Shown here: piece after piece, positions 25,669 to 35,766 of the stretch
Layout: each line of letters opens with the position of its first letter
How positions within the stretch are numbered: position 1 is the first letter of the stretch
From: Anaerolineae bacterium
GTDB lineage: Bacteria > Chloroflexota > Anaerolineae > Promineifilales > Promineifilaceae
NCBI GenBank assembly: GCA_020848035.1
Contig: JADLAX010000061.1
Span: forward strand, 1-64,000
Direction of reading: 5' to 3'
DNA length: 64,000 nt
Notes under the pieces: model-generated
Databases searched by the model: none
The model's input: the letters and a program-made list of their open reading frames with translations, nothing else
What the model was told of the DNA's origin: nothing
Made by a program: the position numbers and the translations under genes

Positions 25669-27510
25669 ATGAACACGTTAAGTTACTACTGGCGGCTCAT
25701 CCGCTTTACGCCACGATACTACGCCGCCGACATCATCACCATTTCGATTCACTTCGCCGTGACCACCGCACTGGGGCTGATTTTGCGCGCCTTCTTTAAT
25801 GGGCTCACCGGCGAAGACAGCTTTGCCCTGCCGCTGTGGCCCATCGTCGGGCTGCAAATTGCCTATGCGCTGGTCGCCGCGCTGTCGCAAATGGGCGCGG
25901 GCTGGGCCTTTATCAACTTCGAGCACATCTCCTACGATCTGCTCATCCGCAACATGCTGGCGCGTGTGCTGCAGCGGCCCGGCTCGCGCCCGCTGCCGCA
26001 AAACGAAGACGGCACCAGCATGTCCACCGGCCAGGCCATCAGCACCTTTCGCGACGACACCCACGAGCTGCTCATGGCCATCGTGGCCGTGGATGACGTA
26101 ATTGGCCTGCTGATCAGCGCGGGCATCTCGCTGACGATCATGCTGCAAATCAGCGTGCCGGTGACGTTGGGCACCTTTGTGCCGCTGCTGGTTGTGGTAG
26201 GCATTGCCCAGCGGCTGGGCGAACGAGCCAAGCGGTATCGCAAGGCCAGCCGCGAAGCCACCAGCCAGGTGACGGGCATGATTGCCGACATGTTCAACAG
26301 CACCCAGGCGCTTAAGGTGGCCAATGCCGAAACGCGGGTCATTGACCGCTTCCGCGAGATTAACGAGCAGCGCAAGCAGACGATGGTGCGCGACAAACTG
26401 CTCACCGGTCTGGTCGATGCCCTGAGTACGGGCACCATTGAACTGGGCATGGGGCTCATTTTGCTGCTGGCAGCGCGGCAGATGTACCTGGGCACGTTTA
26501 CGCTGGGTGATTTTGCCCTGTTTGCCGCCTACATCTGGCCCATCACCCAGCTGTTCCGCATTTTTAGCCGGATGATCACTGGCTACAAGCAGGCGGGGGT
26601 CTCCACGCAGCGCATGGAAACGATGATGCAGGGCGCAGCGGTGGGGGCGGTTGTCGCCCCGCAGGAGCTGCATCTGGATGGCCAGCTGCCGCCGCTGCCG
26701 TACACGCCTAAAACGGCCGTTCACACCCTCGAAACCCTGTCCATTAAACAACTCACTTTCAACTACCCCGGCAGCGAAAACGGCATCCACGACATCAACT
26801 TGTCGCTCAAGGCGGGGCAGTTTGTGGTGATCACCGGGCGCATCGGCGCGGGCAAGACGACGCTGCTGAAGGTGCTGCTGGGGCTGCTGCCGGCGGACGG
26901 GGGTGAGATTGTGTGGAACGGCCGTCCGGTCCCGGATCCGGCCACCTTCATGGTGCCACCCCGCGTGGCCACCACGATGCAAATCCCGCGCCTGTTTAGC
27001 GAGAGCGTACGAGACAACATTTTGCTCGGCCTGCCGGAAGGTGAGGTGGATGTGATGGCGGCGGTGGCAACGGCCGTCTTCGAGCAAGATTTGGCGCACA
27101 TGGAACAAGGGCTGGACACGATTGTTGGGCCGCGTGGGCAGCGATTGTCGGGCGGGCAGGCGCAGCGGGTGGCCGCCGCGCGCATGTTTGTGCGCCAGCC
27201 GGAGCTGCTGGTGTTTGATGATTTATCGAGTGCGCTGGATGTGGAGACGGAGAAGGTGTTGTGGGAGCGATTGTTTAATGGAGATTGGAGATTGGAGATT
27301 AGAGATGAGGTAAATCAATCTCCAATCTCCAATCTCCAATCTCCCACGTGTTTAGTCGTCACTCACCGTCGCACAGCTTTACGCCGGGCGGATCATGTGG
27401 TGGTGCTAAAAGACGGCCGTATCGAAGACGAAGGCACCCTGGAAGAATTGCTTACCCGCTGTGAGGAAATGCAGCAGCTGTGGCAGATAGAAACGGCCGT
27501 CAGCGAGTAA
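25669..27510 (+). CDS. ABC exporter, fused permease/ATPase subunit 2, with in-frame repeat insertion
   Basis: A 613-aa half-transporter from ATG 25669. The membrane domain covers about 10-310 and the ATPase about 355-610. Walker A is GRIGAGKTT (Lys396), the signature is canonical LSGGQ (493-497), and Walker B is LVFDD (Asp517) with Asp518 in place of the catalytic Glu. The H-loop is His566 (VVTHRR). Between the D-loop and the H-loop a palindromic GGAGATT repeat adds about 24 residues (about 538-561, [20 protein letters not shown]) without breaking the frame. With subunit 1 it completes an asymmetric exporter; the insertion lies in the half carrying the degenerate catalytic residue. Confidence 0.88.
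   Translation: MNTLSYYWRLIRFTPRYYAADIITISIHFAVTTALGLILRAFFNGLTGEDSFALPLWPIVGLQIAYALVAALSQMGAGWAFINFEHISYDLLIRNMLARVLQRPGSRPLPQNEDGTSMSTGQAISTFRDDTHELLMAIVAVDDVIGLLISAGISLTIMLQISVPVTLGTFVPLLVVVGIAQRLGERAKRYRKASREATSQVTGMIADMFNSTQALKVANAETRVIDRFREINEQRKQTMVRDKLLTGLVDALSTGTIELGMGLILLLAARQMYLGTFTLGDFALFAAYIWPITQLFRIFSRMITGYKQAGVSTQRMETMMQGAAVGAVVAPQELHLDGQLPPLPYTPKTAVHTLETLSIKQLTFNYPGSENGIHDINLSLKAGQFVVITGRIGAGKTTLLKVLLGLLPADGGEIVWNGRPVPDPATFMVPPRVATTMQIPRLFSESVRDNILLGLPEGEVDVMAAVATAVFEQDLAHMEQGLDTIVGPRGQRLSGGQAQRVAAARMFVRQPELLVFDDLSSALDVETEKVLWERLFNGDWRLEIRDEVNQSPISNLQSPTCLVVTHRRTALRRADHVVVLKDGRIEDEGTLEELLTRCEEMQQLWQIETAVSE
27280..27344. repeat. in-frame inverted repeat of GGAGATT units inside ABC gene
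   Basis: Three GGAGATT units (27280-27300) face four AATCTCC units (27317-27344) across a 16-nt loop; 21 bp pair perfectly. Its reading frame is open, so it is translated inside the ATPase domain. Confidence 0.85.
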
Positions 27511-27559
27511 CCCGGCCAGTTTATTGGCAGTCCTATCAATTTAATAAAAAAAACTTGAC

Positions 27560-27589
27560 GGTTTCTTAACGGCCGTTTTTGGTTTCTTA
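27560..27589 (+). promoter_or_regulatory. direct repeats GGTTTCTTA before kdpE (candidate regulator site)
   Basis: GGTTTCTTA occurs at 27560-27568 and 27581-27589, 21 bp apart (two helical turns), with an AACGGCCGTT palindrome between. OmpR/KdpE-type regulators bind tandem direct repeats. TTGACG (27555) could be a -35 but I see no good -10. Confidence 0.35.
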
Positions 27590-27662
27590 TCACCCTCTTT
27601 ACGCCCTTACCGGTACACTGCCAGGTATCCGCTTTTTTAAGCATACCAGGAAGGTACAGACG

Positions 27663-28394
27663 ATGTTGGGAAATCAAGTAGCCGTTAGTTTGAAGGAATC
27701 ACGGGAGCTGCAAAAGACCAAAGTCCTGGTTGTTGATGATGATCACGCTATCCGGCGATTTTTGCGCACCTCGCTCACGGCGCACGGATACGACGTATTT
27801 ACCACCGCCACCGGCGAAGATGCCATCTTACAAACCATCAATCTCCAACCCGATCTTATGATTCTGGACCTGGGGCTGCCGGGCATAAATGGCATTGAAG
27901 TGACCCGGCGAATCCGCGAGTGGTCACAAATCCCCATCGTGTTTTTATCGGTACAAAACCAGGATTCGGACAAAATTGAGGCGCTGGATGCCGGAGCCGA
28001 CGACTATGTGACCAAACCGTTTAGCATCGGGGAATTAACGGCCCGGCTGCGGGTGGCCATGCGGCACATGCAGCAGGAAGAAGAGCAGCTTGTCTTTGTA
28101 AAAGACAAACTGCGTGTCGATTTAACGGCGCGTGTGGTGACTTTTGATAGCAAAGAAGTTCAGCTGACGCCCACCGAATATGATCTGCTCAAGGTATTGA
28201 TCCAATACGCCGGACGGGTGCTGACCCACCAGCAGCTGCTCAAAGAAGTGCGCGGGGCCGGGGCGCAAACAGACACCCACCTGCTGCGGGTACACATGAG
28301 CAACCTGCGGCACAAAATAGAAGAAGACCCCACCAATCCGCAGTACATTCTTACCGAGCCAGGCGTAGGCTACCGCTTGAGAATTGACATTTGA
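27663..28394 (+). CDS. kdpE: KdpE-type OmpR-family response regulator
   Basis: DNA-binding regulator of 243 aa. The receiver domain begins near 20 (KVLVVDDDHAIRRFL), with phospho-acceptor Asp69 (LMILDLGLPG) and the conserved Lys in DYVTKPFSIGEL. A winged-helix output domain covers about 145-240 (LTPTEYDLLKVL, GYRLRIDI). ATG 27663 follows AGGAAGG; the frame is open further upstream but that part overlaps the promoter. It should be the partner of KdpD, controlling potassium uptake. Unusually it lies opposite to kdpD: the two genes converge and overlap by 25 bp at their 3' ends. Confidence 0.88.
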   Translation: MLGNQVAVSLKESRELQKTKVLVVDDDHAIRRFLRTSLTAHGYDVFTTATGEDAILQTINLQPDLMILDLGLPGINGIEVTRRIREWSQIPIVFLSVQNQDSDKIEALDAGADDYVTKPFSIGELTARLRVAMRHMQQEEEQLVFVKDKLRVDLTARVVTFDSKEVQLTPTEYDLLKVLIQYAGRVLTHQQLLKEVRGAGAQTDTHLLRVHMSNLRHKIEEDPTNPQYILTEPGVGYRLRIDI

Positions 28395-31084
28395 ATCTCT
28401 GGGTCAGCCGCTTGCCTCTCGGGGTTGGCCTGAGGCAGCCGCATAAAAAAGGCAGCGCCACCCCCCGGCCGATTTTGCGCCCAGACACGGCCGTTGTGCG
28501 CCGCTACAATCCCTTGAGTAATTGATAACCCCAACCCCGTACCACCCACGCCGCCAGGGTCCAGGCGGTAAAATTTGTGAAAGATACGCTCCAATTCGGC
28601 CTCGGGTAACCCAGGGCCACGATCTTTGACGGCCAGAATCACATCCCCCGCTTCCGGGTAAGCTTCTACTTCAATTGGCGCCTCTGGCGGCGCATACTTC
28701 ACGGCGTTGTCCAGCAAATTCATGAGTGCCTGAATCATTAAGGTTAAATCGATGGCCACGTGCGGCAGATCGTTGGGCAGGTTGTGCTTAACAATGCGTC
28801 CCTGAAGCCGGTGCGCCATTTGCGCCAGCGTTGCCCCTACCAACTCCTGGACCTCGTACGGCTGGCAGCGTATTTTCAAAGCTCCGGACTCCAGACGGGT
28901 TATATCCAACAAATTGCCCACCAGCCGATTTAGCCGCAACGACTGCTCCCAGGCCGTCTGCACCAGATCAAGTTTGGCGGCTTCGCTCAGCAGGTTGGCG
29001 TCGTCCAGGATGCTGCTTAAGGCCCCAGTAATCGAGGCCAGCGGCGTGCGTAAATCGTGTGAGATAGAGTTGAGCAGCGTCGTTTGCAATTTTTCGGTCT
29101 CTTCCAGGAGTTTGGTCTGGCGCGCCTCTTCGGTGAGCCGGGCCTTTTCCAGCGCCAGGGCGGTCTGGCTGGCAATGGCGTTCAGCAGGTAGCGTTGTTC
29201 GCTGGCAAATGAGTGCCGGAAGTCGTCTGAAACCTCAACAGACAGTACGCCAATCACGCTGCCCGAGGTTTTCAGGGGCATGTAGTAAGCCGCCACGCCG
29301 TTTAACGTGTCGGTATGTGACCCGGCGGGCTGCCCGTGGCGAAAGACCCAATCAACCACGGCCAGACCTTCTGATTCCTGTTCATACACGGCCGTACTGG
29401 CCAGCAAGCGACAGCGCTCCCGGTTGTCATCGGCCAAAAAAATGGCTGATGGGCTGTGCAAGGTTGTGTTGATATGGGCAACGGCCGTTTGAGCAATATC
29501 GGCCAGACTGGAAACGGTGGCCAGCCGCTGGCTCAGTTCATACAGCGCCGCAGTCTGGTTTTCGCGGCGTCGCGCCGACTGCGCCTGCTCCTGGGCGCGG
29601 GTCGCCAGCGAGCTAATCACCAGGCCCACCGCCAGCAGGCCAGCAAAGGTAAGCAGGTATTCGGCGTCAGCCACCACAAAGGTGTAGTAGGGTGGCACAA
29701 AAATGACGTCAAAGGCGAGCACGCTGAGAAAAGACGCCATGATCGCGGGCCAACGACCCAGCCAGACGGCCGTTACCATCACCACCACCAGGTACAGCAT
29801 CACCAGATTGGTCGGATTGATAAACGGCCGTAACGGTATGCCCAACAACGTCCCCAGCAGCACCAAACCGCCACCCAGTAAATACTGCTGCCAGGCAATC
29901 TGACGCGACCCCGACCACAGCGGCGACGGGGGCGACGGCAGCGGTTCCGCTTTGTCGCTGATGACGTAAACATCCATGTCCTGGCTGTGGCGCAAAATCT
30001 GGTCAATGAGCGAGCCACGCAGCCATTCACGCCAGCGCGGCCGCAGCGGCTTCCCGGCCACCAGCTTGGTCACATTGCGGCTTAGCGCATAGGTGGTTAA
30101 CGTCTCCGCCACCGATGGGCCAGACAGCCGGACCGTCTCCGCCCCCAGCTCCTGCGCCAGGCGCAGCGTCTGCGCCACCCGCTCTTCCTCCGCTTCCGAC
30201 AGCTGCGCCCGGTTTGGCGTCTCCACATAGGCCGCAATCCATTCAGCATCCAGTCGCCGCGCCAGCCGCCGCGTCGTGCGCACCAGGCGCTCGCTCAATG
30301 GGCTGGGTCCTACACACACCAACAGCCGCTCGCCCGCAGGCCACGGCCCGGGAATGGCGTGGGACTGCATGTAGGAGCGCATCTGCTCATCCACACGCTC
30401 GGCGGCGCGGCGCAGCGCCATTTCCCGCAAAGCCGTCAGATTCCCAGGGCGAAAGAAGCGGCGCAGGGCCTGTTCCGCCTGGGCCGGAATATAGATTTTG
30501 CCCGCCTCCAATCGGCCCAACAGCTCATCAATCGGCAGGTCAATCAGCTCAATCTCGTGCGCATCATCCAAAATGTGGTCGGGAATAGTCTCGTGCACAA
30601 TAACGCCGGTCACCTGATTAACCACGTCATTAAGGCTCTCCAGGTGCTGAATATTCACGGTGGTGTAAACATTGATGCCGCTGCTAAGCAGCTCCTCCAC
30701 ATCTTGATAGCGGCGCGTGTGGCGCGAGCCAGGCACGTTGGTGTGGGCCAGCTCATCCACCAGGGCAATATACGGCCGTCGCGCCAAAATTGCGTCGGTA
30801 TTCATTTCAGTGAGGCGAATATCGCGGTAGACAATTTCACGACGCGGCACAATTTCCAGGCCGGCCAGCAGCGCATCCGTTTCCACCCGGCCGTGCGTTT
30901 CAATATACCCCACCACCACATCAAGGCCTTCTTCATGGCGTCGCCGGGCCGCGTCGAGCATGGCATACGTCTTGCCCACGCCCGCCGCGTAGCCGAGGAA
31001 TATTTTCAGTTTGCCACGTTTTTCCCCGGCAGCCTCACGCTGAATCTGGCTTAGAATTTGGTCGGGATCAGGTCTTTTATCCAT
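28370..31084 (-). CDS. kdpD: KdpD potassium/turgor sensor histidine kinase
   Basis: Full-length KdpD of 904 aa. The N-terminal KdpD domain has a Walker A-like GYAAGVGKTYAML (about 30-42), followed by a USP-like domain (about 250-370), four closely spaced transmembrane helices (about 400-500), GAF (about 520-660), HisKA (SISHDLRTPLASI) and HATPase (NLLDNAVKYAP, DRGPGLPE, GTGLGL). It senses potassium limitation and phosphorylates KdpE, which switches on kdpFABC. It follows kdpC on the same strand with a perfect 11-bp hairpin in the 46-nt gap, so its transcript may be attenuated relative to the pump genes. Confidence 0.94.
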   Translation of the reverse strand: MDKRPDPDQILSQIQREAAGEKRGKLKIFLGYAAGVGKTYAMLDAARRRHEEGLDVVVGYIETHGRVETDALLAGLEIVPRREIVYRDIRLTEMNTDAILARRPYIALVDELAHTNVPGSRHTRRYQDVEELLSSGINVYTTVNIQHLESLNDVVNQVTGVIVHETIPDHILDDAHEIELIDLPIDELLGRLEAGKIYIPAQAEQALRRFFRPGNLTALREMALRRAAERVDEQMRSYMQSHAIPGPWPAGERLLVCVGPSPLSERLVRTTRRLARRLDAEWIAAYVETPNRAQLSEAEEERVAQTLRLAQELGAETVRLSGPSVAETLTTYALSRNVTKLVAGKPLRPRWREWLRGSLIDQILRHSQDMDVYVISDKAEPLPSPPSPLWSGSRQIAWQQYLLGGGLVLLGTLLGIPLRPFINPTNLVMLYLVVVMVTAVWLGRWPAIMASFLSVLAFDVIFVPPYYTFVVADAEYLLTFAGLLAVGLVISSLATRAQEQAQSARRRENQTAALYELSQRLATVSSLADIAQTAVAHINTTLHSPSAIFLADDNRERCRLLASTAVYEQESEGLAVVDWVFRHGQPAGSHTDTLNGVAAYYMPLKTSGSVIGVLSVEVSDDFRHSFASEQRYLLNAIASQTALALEKARLTEEARQTKLLEETEKLQTTLLNSISHDLRTPLASITGALSSILDDANLLSEAAKLDLVQTAWEQSLRLNRLVGNLLDITRLESGALKIRCQPYEVQELVGATLAQMAHRLQGRIVKHNLPNDLPHVAIDLTLMIQALMNLLDNAVKYAPPEAPIEVEAYPEAGDVILAVKDRGPGLPEAELERIFHKFYRLDPGGVGGTGLGLSITQGIVAAHNGRVWAQNRPGGGAAFFMRLPQANPERQAADPEIQMSILKR

Positions 31085-31097
31085 TTAAGAGAACCTC

Positions 31098-31126
31098 ACA
31101 GCGGGCTTCTGGCAAAAGCCCGCTGT
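31098..31126. repeat. perfect hairpin between kdpC and kdpD
   Basis: ACAGCGGGCTT (31098-31108) pairs with AAGCCCGCTGT (31116-31126) over a 7-nt loop. On the plus strand it is followed by CTTTT, on the minus (operon) strand there is no U-tract. It could stabilise the upstream kdp mRNA or partly block readthrough into kdpD. Confidence 0.6.
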
Positions 31127-31130
31127 CTTT

Positions 31131-31724
31131 TCAGGAACCACTCTCATCAAAATTGTCCAACGCCAGGTTCAGGCGAAGAACATTCACCCGTGGCTCGCCG
31201 AGTACGCCCAGGGTGCGGCCCTCGGTGTTTTCGGTAACCAGCTGGCGGATGACGGCCGTATCCACTTCCCTCACCCTGGCCACCCGCTCAACCTGGTACT
31301 CCGCCGCCGCCAGGCTGATGTGCGGGTCCAGGCCGCTGGCCGAGGCCGTGACCAGATCTACGGGAATTGGCAGCGTGTTGGTAGGGTCGGCTGTTTCCAA
31401 TGCGGCGATCCGGGCGGCCACCTGTTCTGTCAGCGCTGGATTGCTTGGAGCAAGGGTGGAACCAGCAGAAGCGGCCGCATTGTAGGGATACGGCTGCGTC
31501 AGCGACGGCCGTCCCCAAAAGTAGGCCGGGTCGTCAAACGGCTGGCCAATCAGTTCCGACCCCACAATGACGCCTTCCTGCTCAATCAGGCTGCCGTTGG
31601 CCCGGTGGGGCAGGAAGGTTTGGGCAACGGCCGTTACCAGCAGCGGATAAACCACCCCGGTCAGCAGGGTAAATCCCCCCAAAAACACCAGCACCGGTCG
31701 TAAATAGCGCAAAAACAGTCTCAT
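31131..31724 (-). CDS. kdpC: potassium-transporting ATPase subunit KdpC
   Basis: A 197-aa accessory subunit of the KdpFABC pump. One N-terminal transmembrane helix (about 10-35, [22 protein letters not shown]) is followed by an exported domain with the family pattern [20 protein letters not shown] and the C-terminal [18 protein letters not shown]. It helps KdpB bind ATP. Located 35 nt after kdpB on the same strand. Confidence 0.94.
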   Translation of the reverse strand: MRLFLRYLRPVLVFLGGFTLLTGVVYPLLVTAVAQTFLPHRANGSLIEQEGVIVGSELIGQPFDDPAYFWGRPSLTQPYPYNAAASAGSTLAPSNPALTEQVAARIAALETADPTNTLPIPVDLVTASASGLDPHISLAAAEYQVERVARVREVDTAVIRQLVTENTEGRTLGVLGEPRVNVLRLNLALDNFDESGS

Positions 31725-31759
31725 GAGTTACTCTCTTTTTAGGTAATCGGTTACCGTTC

Positions 31760-33814
31760 CTAAACCAATCCTAAAACAACCAGGATCAGATCAATCAATT
31801 TAATGCCCACAAACGGGGCCACCAGCCCGCCCAGGCCATAGATTAGCAGGTTGTCGCGCAGCAGCCGGGCTGCGGGCAGCGGCCGGTAGGGCACGCCGCG
31901 CAGGGCCAGCGGCACCAGGGCAATGATCACCAGGGCGTTAAAAATCACCGCCGACAAAATGGCGCTTTGTGGCGTGGCCAGCCCCATAAAGTTCAGGGCA
32001 TCCAGCGCCGGATAGGTAGCCGCAAATGCCGCCGGGATAATGGCAAAATATTTCGCCACGTCATTGGCAATGCTGAACGTGGTCAACGCCCCACGGGTCA
32101 TCAGCAGCTGTTTGCCAATTTCCACAATTTCAATCAGCTTGGTCGGGTCGCTGTCCAGGTCGACCATGTTGGCCGCCTCGCGGGCGGGCTGCGTACCGCT
32201 GTTCATCGCTACGGCGACATCGGCCTGGGCCAGGGCGGGCGCGTCGTTGGTGCCGTCACCAGTCATCGCCACCAGCCGCCCCTCGGCCTGGTATTGGCGG
32301 ATGAGCTTCAGCTTGGCTTCCGGCGTGGCTTCGGCCAGAAAGTCGTCCACACCCGCTTCGGCAGCGATGGCCGTGGCCGTCAGCGGGTTGTCGCCGGTGA
32401 TCATCACGGTTTTAATGCCCATGGCCCGCATCTGCCGGAAGCGCTCTTTCATGCCCGGTTTCACCACATCTTTGAGATGCACCACGCCGATGGCCCGGCC
32501 GTTGCGGGCGACCGCCAGCGGGGTACCCCCGGTGCGGGCGATGGTTTCAACGGCCGTTTGCAGCGCCCCCGGTATTGTTCCACCTTCGCCTCGCACGTAC
32601 TGCATGATGGTGTCCGGTGCGCCCTTACGAATGGCATCGCCGTTCAGGTTGATGCCGCTCATGCGGGTTTGCGCCGTGAAGGGGATAAATTCAGCCAGCG
32701 GCATGGGCTGGCCATTTGGTTTGATGTCGAACTCCTTTTCCGCCAGGGCCACAATGCTGCGCCCCTCCGGCGTTTCATCGGCCAGCGAGGCGAGCTGGGT
32801 CAGCCGGGCCAATTCCTGCGGCCGCACGCCGCCCACCGGCACAAATTCCACCGCCTGCCGGTTGCCCAGGGTAATGGTGCCCGTCTTGTCCAGCAGCAGC
32901 ACATCCACATCCCCGGCCGCTTCCACCGCCCGGCCAGACATGGCCAGCACGTTGCGCCGGATCAGCCGGTCCATCCCGGCAATGCCAATGGCATTCAGCA
33001 GCCCACCGATGGTGGTGGGAATCAGGCAAACCAGCAAGGCGACGAGAACGGTGACGGTAACGGCCGTTCCCTGCCCCGCCACCTGCACGCTGTAAATTGA
33101 GAATGGCAGCAGCGTGGCCACCACCACCAGAAAGACGATGGTGAACCCGGCCAGCAAAATCGTCAGGGCGATTTCGTTCGGCGTCTTTTGCCGCTTCGCT
33201 CCCTCTACCAGGCTGATCATCCGGTCCAGAAAGCCTTCGCCGGGATTGCTGGTGATCTTCACCACCAGCCAGTCAGAAATAACCCGCGTGCCGCCGGTGA
33301 CGGCGCTGCGGTCGCCGCCCGATTCGCGAATAACCGGGGCGCTCTCGCCAGTCACCGCGCTTTCATCCACGGCGGCAATGCCCATCACCACTTCGCCATC
33401 AGCAGGGATGATGTCACCCGCTTTCACCAGGACGGGGTCGCCTTTGCGCAGTTCCGTCGAGGCCACGATTTGCACCTGCGCTTTGGGATCCACCGAGGCC
33501 AGCTTTTTGGCCGGGGTTTCGGTACGAGTGCGGCGTAGGGCATCCGCCTGGGCTTTGCCCCGTCCTTCGGCCAAGGCTTCGGCAAAATTGGCAAAAAGCA
33601 CGGTAAACCAGAGCCAGGCGGCAATGATTCCGGTAAACGCCGGGTTATCATCGCCCGCGGCAATGCCAAGCAGCCCGAAGATGAACAAAATAGTTAGCAG
33701 CAAACTGCCAATTTCCACGACAAACATCACCGGATTGCGCACCAGGTGACGGGGGTTGAGTTTGACAACGGCGTCACGCAAAGCGCGCCGGTACAGTAAT
33801 TGTTGATTTGTCAT
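31760..33814 (-). CDS. kdpB: potassium-transporting P-type ATPase catalytic subunit KdpB
   Basis: A 684-aa P-type ATPase that couples ATP hydrolysis to potassium import. Seen: actuator motif TGES (T155-S158), phosphorylation site Asp309 in DKTGTI, and the hinge [24 protein letters not shown]. Length and order match KdpB. The 219-nt gap between kdpA and kdpB is unusually long and is filled by two palindromic repeats. I see no clear Shine-Dalgarno before its ATG. Confidence 0.96.
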   Translation of the reverse strand: MTNQQLLYRRALRDAVVKLNPRHLVRNPVMFVVEIGSLLLTILFIFGLLGIAAGDDNPAFTGIIAAWLWFTVLFANFAEALAEGRGKAQADALRRTRTETPAKKLASVDPKAQVQIVASTELRKGDPVLVKAGDIIPADGEVVMGIAAVDESAVTGESAPVIRESGGDRSAVTGGTRVISDWLVVKITSNPGEGFLDRMISLVEGAKRQKTPNEIALTILLAGFTIVFLVVVATLLPFSIYSVQVAGQGTAVTVTVLVALLVCLIPTTIGGLLNAIGIAGMDRLIRRNVLAMSGRAVEAAGDVDVLLLDKTGTITLGNRQAVEFVPVGGVRPQELARLTQLASLADETPEGRSIVALAEKEFDIKPNGQPMPLAEFIPFTAQTRMSGINLNGDAIRKGAPDTIMQYVRGEGGTIPGALQTAVETIARTGGTPLAVARNGRAIGVVHLKDVVKPGMKERFRQMRAMGIKTVMITGDNPLTATAIAAEAGVDDFLAEATPEAKLKLIRQYQAEGRLVAMTGDGTNDAPALAQADVAVAMNSGTQPAREAANMVDLDSDPTKLIEIVEIGKQLLMTRGALTTFSIANDVAKYFAIIPAAFAATYPALDALNFMGLATPQSAILSAVIFNALVIIALVPLALRGVPYRPLPAARLLRDNLLIYGLGGLVAPFVGIKLIDLILVVLGLV

Positions 33815-33865
33815 TTTGATTTTCTTAAGTAACTCAAGTTGCTACCAGCGGCTTGAACCTTTTTT

Positions 33866-33935
33866 TGCAACGAATTTCCGCGAATTTGCCCGAATTACAC
33901 CTTTAATTCGCGGAAATTCGGGCTAATTCGTTGCC
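33866..33935. repeat. CGAATT-unit palindrome between kdpA and kdpB
   Basis: GCAACGAATTTCCGCGAATT and its complement-like right half AATTCGCGGAAATTCG...AATTCGTTGC form a long interrupted hairpin built from CGAATT units. A related element is at 51462-51530. Confidence 0.65.
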
Positions 33936-33965
33936 AAAAATTGATAGGTAGCAAATTGGGTTAAG

Positions 33966-34037
33966 TAGGGGCGGGTCTTGTACCCGCCCGATGCAGCATG
34001 GCCGCCGATCCAGGGCGACCACAAGGGTCGCCTCTAC
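33966..34037. repeat. GTAGGGGC-type double-hairpin repeat abutting kdpA stop
   Basis: Contains GGGCGGGT-CTTGT-ACCCGCCC and AGGGCGACC-ACAAG-GGTCGCCT hairpins and ends with the complement of the kdpA stop codon (34034-34036). Same family as 22236-22293. Confidence 0.7.
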
Positions 34038-35764
34038 AGGAACAACTGCTCCACAATCGGTCCCAGGGCCAGCGCCGGTAAAAAGGCCAACGCGCCAACC
34101 AGCAGCACAATGGCAATCAGCCAGCCCACAAAAAGCGGTGAATCGGTGGGCAGCGTCCCGGCGCTGGCGGGCACAAGTTGCTTACGCACCAGCGACCCGG
34201 CAATCGCCAGCACCGGGATCATGAGCCAGTAGCGGGCGATGAGCATGATCAGCGCCCCACTGATGGGGTAAAACGGATGGCTGCCGTTGAGGCCGGCAAA
34301 GGCGCTGCCATTATTGTTGCCCTGCGAGCTAAAGGCGTACAAAATCTGGCTGAAGCCGTGCGGTCCGGGATTGGTTGCCCCGCTTTGTCCGGCGGTGGTG
34401 GCCACGGCAACGGCCGTTCCCAACAGCACCACCAGCGGCGGAATCAGGATGATCAGCGTGGCCATCTTCATTTCATACACCTCGATCTTCTTGCCCAGGT
34501 ATTCCGGGGTGCGCCCGACCATCAGCCCGGCCACAAACACGGCCACGATGGCAAAGGCCAGAAGGCCATACAGCCCAGAGCCTACGCCACCAAAGATGAC
34601 TTCGCCCAACTGCATCAACAGCATGGGGACCAGCCCGCCCAGCGGCGTGTAGGCATCGTGCATGGAGTTGACGGAGCCGTTGGAAGCGGCCGTTGTGGCC
34701 GTGGCCCACAGCGCCGAGTTAACGATGCCAAAACGCGCCTCTTTGCCTTCCATGTTGCCGCCGGGCTGCGCGGCGCTGGCCGCCTGATCCACTTCCAGCG
34801 CGGCCAACCGGGGATTGCCCTGCTGTTCGGCGTAGACGGCCGTTGCCAAAAACCCCACAAAAATAATGACCATCACCGCCAGCAGGGCATAACCCTGCCG
34901 TCGGCTGCCCACCAGTTCGCCAAAAGTAAAACAAAGCGCGGCGGGAATCAGCAAGATGGCCAGCATTTGCAGCAGGTTGCTCAGCGGCGTTGGGTTTTCC
35001 AGGGGATGTGCCGAGTTGACGTTGAAAAAGCCGCCGCCGTTGGTGCCCAACTGCTTGATGGCCACCTGCGAGGCAGCGGGGCCACGCGCAATGGTTTGGG
35101 TAGCAGCTGCGGTGCCGTCGGTAGCGGTGGTGGCATCGAGCAGCACGGCCGTTTCTGCCCCGGCAAACGTCTGCATCACCCCCTGCGAAACAAGAAAGAT
35201 GGCCAGGATGAAGGCCAGCGGCAGCAGGATGTAGAGCACGCTGCGGCTCATATCCACCCAAAAACTGCCCAATTTGTCCGTCCGCTGGCGGCTGAGGCCG
35301 CGAATAAGGGCCACCAGCACCGCCATGCCGCTGGCGGCCGACAGAAAGTTCTGCACCGCCAGCCCCAGCATTTGCGACAGGTAGCTCATGGTGGTTTCAC
35401 CGCCGTAAAACTGCCAGTTGGTGTTGGAGGCGAAGGAAACGGCCGTATTAAAAGCCAGCTCGGGGGTAACGGCCGTCAGCCTATCCGGGTTCAGCGGCAG
35501 CCACGCCTGCCAGCGCAGCAGCAAATAAACCGCCAGAAGTCCGGCAGCGTTAAACAGCAGCAGCGCCAGGGCGTACTGCTGCCAGGTCATTTCCTGGTTT
35601 TCGTCCACGCCAGCCAGACGATAAAAAAGACGTTCCAGGGGGCGCAACGGCCGTAGCCAGTGGGGCAATTCTCCCTGGTAGATGCGCGCCATCAGCCCGC
35701 CCAAGGGCCAGGCCAGCAGCAGCAGCAAAACCAGATAAATTGAAATTTGCATCAAAGCGTTCAT
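34034..35764 (-). CDS. kdpA: potassium-transporting ATPase subunit KdpA
   Basis: Channel-like potassium-binding subunit, 576 aa from ATG 35764, with about ten transmembrane helices. Selectivity-filter regions are recognisable: AFNTAVSFASNTNWQFYGGE, LGTNGGGFFNVNSAHPLENP, and a glycine-rich segment near FGGVGSGLYGLL. A GTG at 35776 in the same frame overlaps kdpF and is less likely. GGAG lies 11 nt upstream of the chosen start, inside the end of kdpF. The two genes are separated by 2 nt. Confidence 0.95.
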   Translation of the reverse strand: MNALMQISIYLVLLLLLAWPLGGLMARIYQGELPHWLRPLRPLERLFYRLAGVDENQEMTWQQYALALLLFNAAGLLAVYLLLRWQAWLPLNPDRLTAVTPELAFNTAVSFASNTNWQFYGGETTMSYLSQMLGLAVQNFLSAASGMAVLVALIRGLSRQRTDKLGSFWVDMSRSVLYILLPLAFILAIFLVSQGVMQTFAGAETAVLLDATTATDGTAAATQTIARGPAASQVAIKQLGTNGGGFFNVNSAHPLENPTPLSNLLQMLAILLIPAALCFTFGELVGSRRQGYALLAVMVIIFVGFLATAVYAEQQGNPRLAALEVDQAASAAQPGGNMEGKEARFGIVNSALWATATTAASNGSVNSMHDAYTPLGGLVPMLLMQLGEVIFGGVGSGLYGLLAFAIVAVFVAGLMVGRTPEYLGKKIEVYEMKMATLIILIPPLVVLLGTAVAVATTAGQSGATNPGPHGFSQILYAFSSQGNNNGSAFAGLNGSHPFYPISGALIMLIARYWLMIPVLAIAGSLVRKQLVPASAGTLPTDSPLFVGWLIAIVLLVGALAFLPALALGPIVEQLFL

Positions 35765-35766
35765 CG

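Noticed and set aside
31967-33100. Long plus-strand ORFs opposite kdpB and kdpA
   Set aside because: They are high-GC antisense shadows of clearly coding minus-strand genes.
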